From the NCBI RefSeq assembly GCF_028293835.1, contig NZ_JAQGNX010000064.1:1-64000 (forward strand): 64,000 bases of DNA, read 5' to 3'. Origin of the DNA: Pseudomonas sp. (GTDB taxonomy: Bacteria; Pseudomonadota; Gammaproteobacteria; Pseudomonadales; Pseudomonadaceae). Below the pieces are notes generated by a model. The model was given only the letters and a program-made list of their open reading frames with translations, had not been told where the DNA came from and made no database searches. Each line of letters begins with the position of its first letter. Within the stretch, counting starts at the first letter, position 1. The position numbers were made by a program, and so were the translations under genes. Below, one piece after another: positions 57,887 through 64,000 of this stretch.

Positions 57887-59353
57887 TCAAAATTCGCCGC
57901 TAAACCCCGCACTTAACGACCCGCTGCGCGGCAAAAACCGCCCGTGCCGCGTGCCTTGGCTCTGGCCATCGGCATAGCTCAGATGGCCGTTGACCCACAC
58001 GCCATCAATGCCCTCGGCGGCGCGTTGTGGGTCGTTGAAGTCGGCAACGTCGCGGATGAGCGCGGGGTCAAACAGCACCAGGTCTGCCCAATAACCCTGA
58101 CGGATTTCTCCGCGTTCATGCAGGCCGAAACGCGCAGCGGAAAGCCCGGTCATTTTGTGCACGGCGGTGTGCAGGGGAAACACACCCAAATCGCGGCTGA
58201 AATGCCCCAGCACCCTTGGAAATGCCCCCCACAAACGCGGATGCGGGAATGGGTCTTCCGGTAATCCATCCGAACCAATCATTGATAGCGGATGCGCAAG
58301 AATGCGCTGCACGTCGTTTTCGTCCATGCCGTAATACACCGCGCCAGCCGGTTGCAGCTTGCGCGCGGTGTCCAGTAACGACAGCCCCCATTCAGCGGCG
58401 ATATCGATCAAGTCGCGGCCACCTTGATCCGGATGCGGCGTCGACCAGGTGATGGTAATCCGAAAAGCGTCGGTGACTTGCTTGAGGTCAAGGGTCGAGG
58501 AACTGGCGGCATACGGGTAGCAATCGCAGCCTACCGGATGGTTGTGTGCGGCATTTTCCAACGCTTCGAGCAACTGCGGGCTGCGGCCCCAGTTACCGGC
58601 GCCGGCGCATTTCAAATGGGAAATGACGACTGGAGCGTTGGCGTGACGGCCGATGCTGAAAGCCTCGTCCATGGCTTCCAGCACCGGCTCGAATTCGCTG
58701 CGTAAATGCGTGGTGTACACCGCGCCAAAGGCCGTCAGTTCCTCGGCCAGTTGCATTACTTCTCCGGTATCCGCCGAAAATGCCGACGCATAGGCCAGAC
58801 CGGTGGATAGCCCCAGCGCGCCAGCTTCAAGGCTGTCCCGCAACTGGTCGCGCATGGCCGCGATTTCCGCCGGCCTGGCGGTGCGGTACAGATCATCCAG
58901 GTGATTGCTGCGCAATGCGGTATGGCCGATCAGCGCAGCGACGTTAACCGCTGGGCAGGCAGCGTCCACCGCTGCACGGTAATCGCTGAAGCGTGGGTAG
59001 ACGAAGGCCGCGGCGGTACCCAACAGGTTCATTGGGTCGGGTGGCTCGGCCGATAAACTTACCGGCGAAGCGCTGATGCCACAGTTACCGACGATCACTG
59101 TGGTTACGCCTTGGCTGATCTTCGGCAGCATTTGCGGTTTGCGAATCACCACCGTGTCGTCGTGGGTGTGTACGTCGATAAAGCCCGGCGCCAACACGCG
59201 GCCTTTGGCGTCGATTTCCTGGTCGGCCGACTCGCCTTCGAGGTCGCCGATACGGTGGATTCGGCCCTCTGAAATAGCGACATCGGCGGGGTACGCCGGG
59301 GTGTTTGTGCCATCGATGATCAGGGCGTTGCGGATCAATAAGTCATAGCGCAT
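57887..59353 (-). CDS. D-aminoacylase/N-acyl-D-amino-acid deacylase
   Basis: YDLLIRNALIIDGTNTPAYPADVAI...RVLAPGFIDVHTHDDTVVIRKPQMLPKISQGVTTVIVGNCGIS; start ATG 59353. Confidence 0.9.
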   Translation of the reverse strand: MRYDLLIRNALIIDGTNTPAYPADVAISEGRIHRIGDLEGESADQEIDAKGRVLAPGFIDVHTHDDTVVIRKPQMLPKISQGVTTVIVGNCGISASPVSLSAEPPDPMNLLGTAAAFVYPRFSDYRAAVDAACPAVNVAALIGHTALRSNHLDDLYRTARPAEIAAMRDQLRDSLEAGALGLSTGLAYASAFSADTGEVMQLAEELTAFGAVYTTHLRSEFEPVLEAMDEAFSIGRHANAPVVISHLKCAGAGNWGRSPQLLEALENAAHNHPVGCDCYPYAASSSTLDLKQVTDAFRITITWSTPHPDQGGRDLIDIAAEWGLSLLDTARKLQPAGAVYYGMDENDVQRILAHPLSMIGSDGLPEDPFPHPRLWGAFPRVLGHFSRDLGVFPLHTAVHKMTGLSAARFGLHERGEIRQGYWADLVLFDPALIRDVADFNDPQRAAEGIDGVWVNGHLSYADGQSQGTRHGRFLPRSGSLSAGFSGEF

Positions 59354-59518
59354 GTCAGTCTCCCAGCGGCAGGCGGTGGTCACCGCCGCGATAATCGTCA
59401 ATGGTCAGCAGCATGCCATAACGAGGCCACATCCATGGACCGCGAAGCGGTCCCGCAACGCGCTGCGCAGTCAATCGCGGCAAGGGCGCTCTTACCGGGT
59501 CCGTGTTTTTTGCGCATC

Positions 59519-60490
59519 TCATCCCGAAAACCGCTCCCGATACGCGTGGGGCGTCACCGCAACGGCCCTGAGAAAACTGCGGCGCAGGGTTTCTTCGGTG
59601 CCAAACCCGCAACGGCTGGCAACGCGTTTGATCGGCAGGGCGGTGTCGCCCAACAATCGCCGTGCGGCCTCTACGCGTAACTGTTCGATGGCCCTTGCCG
59701 GGGTATTTCCGGTATCGGTGCGGTAATGGCGAACGAAGCTGCGCTCACTCATGCCGACCCGTTCAGCAAGGCTGGCGACTGATAAATCACCGCTGAGGTT
59801 GTCTGCGATCCAGGCGTGCAATTCAGCAAAGCGCCCGGCTTTTTTTTGTAGGGCCAGGGTCACGCTGAATTGCGCCTGACCACCGGGGCGCTTGAGAAAC
59901 ACCACCAGATGCCGGGCCACGGCCAGCGCCAGTTCATGGCCCAAATCCTCCTCCACCAAGGCCAGCGCGAGGTCGATCCCCGCCGTCACCCCGGCAGAGG
60001 TCCAGACACCACCCTCATTGATGAAAATCGGATCGGGTTCGACCCTCAGCAGCGGATACCGCAGGGCCAGTTCATCGCAGCGGCTCCAGTGAGTCACTAC
60101 GCGCCGTCCTTCGAGCAAACCGCTGGCCGCCAATAAAAACGCGCCGCTGCAGACGGACGCCAAACGCCGCACCCTGGCAGCTTGTCCGCGCACCCATTTC
60201 AGCAATTCAGGATTTTCAGCAGCGGCATCAACCCCGCGTCCGCCCGCGATAATCAGCGTGTCGCAGTTCTCATCGAAACCTGGCAGCGGTAAGGTCAACA
60301 GCCCCAATCCCGCAGACGAAACCACCGAACCAGGCTCGGCGGCCACCACCTTGAGCACATAGGGCACAGGCTGCCCTTGCTTGCGCATCAATTCATTGGC
60401 CGTGGCAAACACCTGCAGCGGTCCGGAAATGTCCAGCAACTGCACGTCTGGAAACGCCAGCAGGTACAGGGTTTTGAGTGGGTTGGGCAT
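59519..60490 (-). CDS. GlxA-type AraC family regulator (DJ-1/PfpI plus AraC HTH)
   Basis: LYLLAFPDVQLLDISGPLQVFATANELM; LASVCSGAFLLAASGLLEGRRVVTHW; C-terminal AraC HTH. Confidence 0.9.
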   Translation of the reverse strand: MPNPLKTLYLLAFPDVQLLDISGPLQVFATANELMRKQGQPVPYVLKVVAAEPGSVVSSAGLGLLTLPLPGFDENCDTLIIAGGRGVDAAAENPELLKWVRGQAARVRRLASVCSGAFLLAASGLLEGRRVVTHWSRCDELALRYPLLRVEPDPIFINEGGVWTSAGVTAGIDLALALVEEDLGHELALAVARHLVVFLKRPGGQAQFSVTLALQKKAGRFAELHAWIADNLSGDLSVASLAERVGMSERSFVRHYRTDTGNTPARAIEQLRVEAARRLLGDTALPIKRVASRCGFGTEETLRRSFLRAVAVTPHAYRERFSG

Positions 60491-60640
60491 GCGGGCACTC
60501 GGTGGCGGGTTGGCGGCACGCTGTATCCACCCTGTTGGCTTAAATGGTGGGTTATCTGGCGTATCCGCCAAAGCCTAGCGGACTACAGTGGCTTCGTCCA
60601 CCGCGTGCTCTGCGGCGAAAATAAAAGAAGGAGAAACCCC

Positions 60641-61327
60641 ATGACGCTTCACATTGGTCTACTTGTGTTCCCTAAACTGCAACAGCTGGATTTGACCGGC
60701 CCTTATGATGTCTTTGCCTCGTTGCCGGAGGTCACTGTCCACCTGATCTGGAAGAACCTTGATCCGGTCCGCTCCAGCACTGGACTCACTCTGACGCCTG
60801 ACACGGCCTTTGCTGACTGCCCGCCATTGGACGTGATCTGTATTCCGGGCGGCAAGGGGGTCGACGATCTGATGGAAGACGCCGAGACGCTGGCATTCAT
60901 CCGACATTATGCGCAAACGGCGCGGTTCGTGACTTCGGTGTGCACCGGGGCATTGGTGTTAGGCGCGGCGGGATTATTGCGCGGGCGTCGGGCAACCACC
61001 CATTGGGCGGCCCACGGGTTGCTGGAAGCGTTGGGCGCGATCCCGGTGCAGGCGCGGGTGGTGCGCGATGGCAACCTGATGACTGGCGGCGGGATCACCG
61101 CCGGTATCGATTTTGCGCTAACCCTGGTCAGTGAACTGTTCGGCGAACTGGAAGCCCAAACCACGCAATTGCAGCTGGAATACGCACCCGCGCCGCCGTT
61201 TGCTTCGGGTCATCCTGACACGGCTTGCGCCGAGGTGATGGCGTTAGCTCTTGAGCGCGGAGCTGCGTCATTGGCCAAGCGTCAACTACTGGTGACGCGG
61301 GTTGCCGCCAAGCTGAAAAGCGCCTGA
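60641..61327 (+). CDS. inhA: DJ-1/PfpI family protein, isonitrile hydratase (InhA)-like
   Basis: GLLVFPKLQQLDLTGPYDVFASLPEV; SVCTGALVLGAAGLLRGRRATTHW; GGGITAGIDFALTLVSELFGE. Confidence 0.82.
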   Translation: MTLHIGLLVFPKLQQLDLTGPYDVFASLPEVTVHLIWKNLDPVRSSTGLTLTPDTAFADCPPLDVICIPGGKGVDDLMEDAETLAFIRHYAQTARFVTSVCTGALVLGAAGLLRGRRATTHWAAHGLLEALGAIPVQARVVRDGNLMTGGGITAGIDFALTLVSELFGELEAQTTQLQLEYAPAPPFASGHPDTACAEVMALALERGAASLAKRQLLVTRVAAKLKSA

Positions 61328-61363
61328 AAAACTCAGGCGCTGCATAGGCGCTGCCTCAGTGGA

Positions 61364-62122
61364 TCAAAGGTGAATGCCACCCGAGGCTTCGATCCGTTGA
61401 CCATTGATCCAGCCGCTACCGTCGGTCAACAGCATCAAAATGGCGCCCCCGATGTCATCAGGTAAACCGACGCGGCCCAGGGCTGTGCCCGACGCGATGT
61501 ATTGGTTAACCTGTGCGTTGTCACGCACGAGACCGCCGCCGAAATCAGTTTCGATGGCGCCCGGTGCCAGGGTGTTGACCCGAATACCACGGGGACCGAG
61601 TTCTAGCGCCTGGTAGCGAGTGAGCACTTCGATGCCGCCTTTCATCATGGCGTAGGCAGCCATGCCAGCCATCGAAAATCGGGCAAGGCCGCTGGAAATA
61701 TTGATGATCCTGCCTTGATCGGCAATTAACGGCAGCAAACCTTGAGTCAAGAAGAAGGGCCCCTTGAGGTGAACCTTCATCATGTGGTCAAACTGCTCTT
61801 CGCTGGTGTCGGCGAAGCTGGCGTTTATCCCGGTGCCGGCGTTGTTGACCAGAAAGTCGAAGGAGTCGCGGTTGAAGGTGCTTTTCAGCGCATCGCCCAC
61901 CTGGGAACTGAAAGCGCCAAAGGTGCTGCTGTCGCTGACATCCAGCTGCAGCATTACCGCGCGGCCACCGAGGCGTTCGACTTCGCTGGCCACCGTTTGG
62001 GATTCAGCGGCGTTGCTATGGAACGTGCCGATGATGTCGATGCCCTGGGCAGCCAGGTGCAGTGCTGCGTTTTTACCCAGGCCACGGCTGGCGCCGGTTA
62101 TAAGTGCGATTTTGCGGGTCAT
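61364..62122 (-). CDS. SDR family oxidoreductase
   Basis: ITGASRGLGKNAALHLA; NNAGTG; YAMMKGGIEVLTR. Confidence 0.92.
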   Translation of the reverse strand: MTRKIALITGASRGLGKNAALHLAAQGIDIIGTFHSNAAESQTVASEVERLGGRAVMLQLDVSDSSTFGAFSSQVGDALKSTFNRDSFDFLVNNAGTGINASFADTSEEQFDHMMKVHLKGPFFLTQGLLPLIADQGRIINISSGLARFSMAGMAAYAMMKGGIEVLTRYQALELGPRGIRVNTLAPGAIETDFGGGLVRDNAQVNQYIASGTALGRVGLPDDIGGAILMLLTDGSGWINGQRIEASGGIHL

Positions 62123-62244
62123 GGTGTGTTCCTTTGGCGGAAGTAGGTGGCAGTGACGTCAGTTTATTTATCCGCTGCAACGTGATAAATAGCGCATATT
62201 CGGAATCACTGATCGGCTAGTCCGAACAATCCTGGGGGTTGGGG

Positions 62245-63168
62245 ATGAATAAGCTGGAACTGCTTAAGACGTTTGTCAGGGTTACGGAGCTGTCGAGCTT
62301 TACCCAGGCGGGGGAAAGCCTGGGGTTACCCAGGTCTACCGTTTCCGAGCATGTTCAAGCTTTGGAAGCGTTGATGGGCACGCAGTTGCTGCACCGCACC
62401 ACGCGCAAGGTGCAGGTCACGCAGGACGGACTGGTGCTGTACGACCGCAGCAAAAGCCTGTTGTCGAACATGGACGAACTTGAAGGTTTGTTTCGACAGG
62501 ATGGCGCAGTGCTGGCGGGGCGCTTGCGGGTTGACATGCCCAGCGCAATGGCGCGCAAGCTGTTCATACCACGTCTGCCTGAATTTGTGAGTCGCCATCC
62601 ACAGGTAGAGCTGGAAATCAACAGCACCGACCGGCGAGTCGACCTGGTGCGCGAAGGCTTCGACTGTGTGTTGAGGGTGGGCGCCCAGCCTGATCAATCG
62701 GTCATTGCGCGCTCAATTGGTCGGGTGACGATGGTCAACTGTGCGAGCCCGGACTATTTGCGCACGTATGGTGTACCGAAAACCATCGACGATTTGGCCG
62801 GGCATAAGCTGATTCATTACGTTGGGGTACTGGGCGCGCGTTCCGATGGGTTCGAGTACATGCAAAACGGCAAGCTGCGTCGGCTACCCATGGCGGGCGG
62901 TATCACCGTGAATAACACCGAAACCTATGAGTCTGCCTGCCGCGCCGGTCTGGGACTGGTGCAGGTGCCAAAGATGGGCATGCGCGAATCATTGGCCAGC
63001 GGCGTATTGGTGTCGGTATTGCCAGACCACGTACCCGCACCAATGGAGGTGTCACTGCTGTATGCGCAACAACAGCACGTGCCGGAACGATTGAGGATTT
63101 TCATGCAATGGCTGGAAGTGATATTCAGAGAGCATGCGCGGGAGGGAGGACGGCTTTCAAACCCATAA
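62245..63168 (+). CDS. LysR family regulator
   Basis: MNKLELLKTFVRVTELSSFTQAGESLGLPRSTVSEHVQALEALMGTQLLHRTTRKV. Confidence 0.92.
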   Translation: MNKLELLKTFVRVTELSSFTQAGESLGLPRSTVSEHVQALEALMGTQLLHRTTRKVQVTQDGLVLYDRSKSLLSNMDELEGLFRQDGAVLAGRLRVDMPSAMARKLFIPRLPEFVSRHPQVELEINSTDRRVDLVREGFDCVLRVGAQPDQSVIARSIGRVTMVNCASPDYLRTYGVPKTIDDLAGHKLIHYVGVLGARSDGFEYMQNGKLRRLPMAGGITVNNTETYESACRAGLGLVQVPKMGMRESLASGVLVSVLPDHVPAPMEVSLLYAQQQHVPERLRIFMQWLEVIFREHAREGGRLSNP

Positions 63169-63191
63169 GTAATTAAGTTAAACATAATCTG

Positions 63192-63809
63192 CTACGGAGC
63201 TGGGATTTCATACCAGCCTAAAAACAGGTTCAGGGTCGATTCAACCACTGCATTTTGCTCGGTTGTGCTTAACACGTCGGCGTCTTGGGTGATTTGTGGC
63301 CAGAAGGCGAACGCCTTGAGCAGGGCATGTATCTGCGTTGCGGCAAAGGCCGGTTCCACCGCTTTGAAACGGCCATCCAGCTGCGCGGCACGAACCCAGG
63401 CGGTAAAGCTTTCTTCCCGTTCGCTAAGGCGCGAGACCATATTTTGCGCCCGTTCAGGGGAGTGAATGGTGGCGGCGATGGCGACCCGTGCCAGGTCGAT
63501 GAAGTTGCTGTCAGCGAGCATTTGCATTTTCGACTCCAGCAAGTCCTTGAGTTGATCCCGCAACGGGCGCTCAGGGTGGTACGTCATGTCTTGCAGCTTG
63601 CCGCTGCTGGTCCACAGCTGTTGCAGGATCTCGGAGAACAGCTCTTCTTTGCTCGGGAAGTGGTTGTACACCGTGCGCTTGGACACTTCCGCCAAGGCCG
63701 CGATCTTATCCATGCTGGTGACCTCAAAACCATTGACGCGAAACTCGGCAATGGCCGCCTGGACAATGGCTTCGCGTTTACGGTCAGTCAGGCGTAGGGG
63801 GGCTTTCAT
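63192..63809 (-). CDS. TetR/AcrR family regulator
   Basis: REAIVQAAIAEFRVNGFEVTSMDKIAALAEVSKRTVYNHFPSKEELF. Confidence 0.92.
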   Translation of the reverse strand: MKAPLRLTDRKREAIVQAAIAEFRVNGFEVTSMDKIAALAEVSKRTVYNHFPSKEELFSEILQQLWTSSGKLQDMTYHPERPLRDQLKDLLESKMQMLADSNFIDLARVAIAATIHSPERAQNMVSRLSEREESFTAWVRAAQLDGRFKAVEPAFAATQIHALLKAFAFWPQITQDADVLSTTEQNAVVESTLNLFLGWYEIPAP

Positions 63810-63887
63810 AGGGTTCGCTTCAGACAGGCGGATTAAAAAAATTACACTCGGCAGTTTACTTGTCGCCAGGGTTGTTGCAAGCTTAAA

Positions 63888-63902
63888 ACTACACTGTGTA
63901 GT
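63888..63902. promoter_or_regulatory. Perfect palindrome ACTACAC-T-GTGTAGT, candidate TetR operator
   Basis: Read directly between the TetR gene and a likely divergent gene starting at ATG 63986. Confidence 0.6.
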
Positions 63903-64000
63903 GTATTTGTAATCGTTTCAAGTTCTACCTGCCATCCTTATTCGTCAAGATCCAGGAATCGTCCTGCTCCTTGGAGTCAGCGTTCATGAGCAAAACAACA

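Noticed and set aside
1-64000. CRISPR arrays, IS elements, prophage, tRNA or rRNA genes
   Set aside because: No regularly spaced direct repeats, transposase or integrase-like ORFs, or RNA gene signatures were seen; the repeats present are REP/REPIN-like.

Overview
This 64 kb window looks like a Pseudomonas chromosome (P. fluorescens-group style: CsrA/RsmE-like protein, REP/REPIN-like repeats, DUF1652, glc, gnt and hmg loci). No rRNA, tRNA, CRISPR array, transposase or prophage was recognised. Left to right it carries: (1) the end of a DUF6708-like gene; (2) a two-component system whose kinase is fused to an NCS1-type transporter, divergent from an amide/urea ABC transporter operon (urtABCDE/fmd-like) ending in formamidase and an FmdB-type zinc-ribbon protein; (3) a complete Alternative Complex III (actABCDEF-like) plus SCO and caa3-type cytochrome oxidase cluster with an A2-type (YSHPAVY) subunit I; (4) a LysR gene divergent from a histidine/phenylalanine ammonia-lyase homologue that lacks the Ala-Ser-Gly triad that makes the MIO cofactor, followed by an 0.8 kb AT-rich gap and a flavoprotein; (5) a stress/envelope protein cluster, csrA/rsmE-like gene and NHEJ ligD; (6) gnt gluconate genes; (7) the glc glycolate operon with glcC; (8) the homogentisate/tyrosine catabolic cluster; (9) D-aminoacylase, a GlxA-type regulator, isonitrile hydratase-like gene, SDR/LysR pair and a TetR gene. 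The most notable items are the ACIII-caa3 cluster, the MIO-less ammonia-lyase homologue, the transporter-kinase fusion with a perfect palindrome upstream of its probable target operon, a 24-aa putative membrane peptide, REPIN-like hairpins at three junctions of one operon, and several candidate operators (HmgR, GntR, GlcC, LysR, TetR). All family calls come from reading the sequence; no database search was run.
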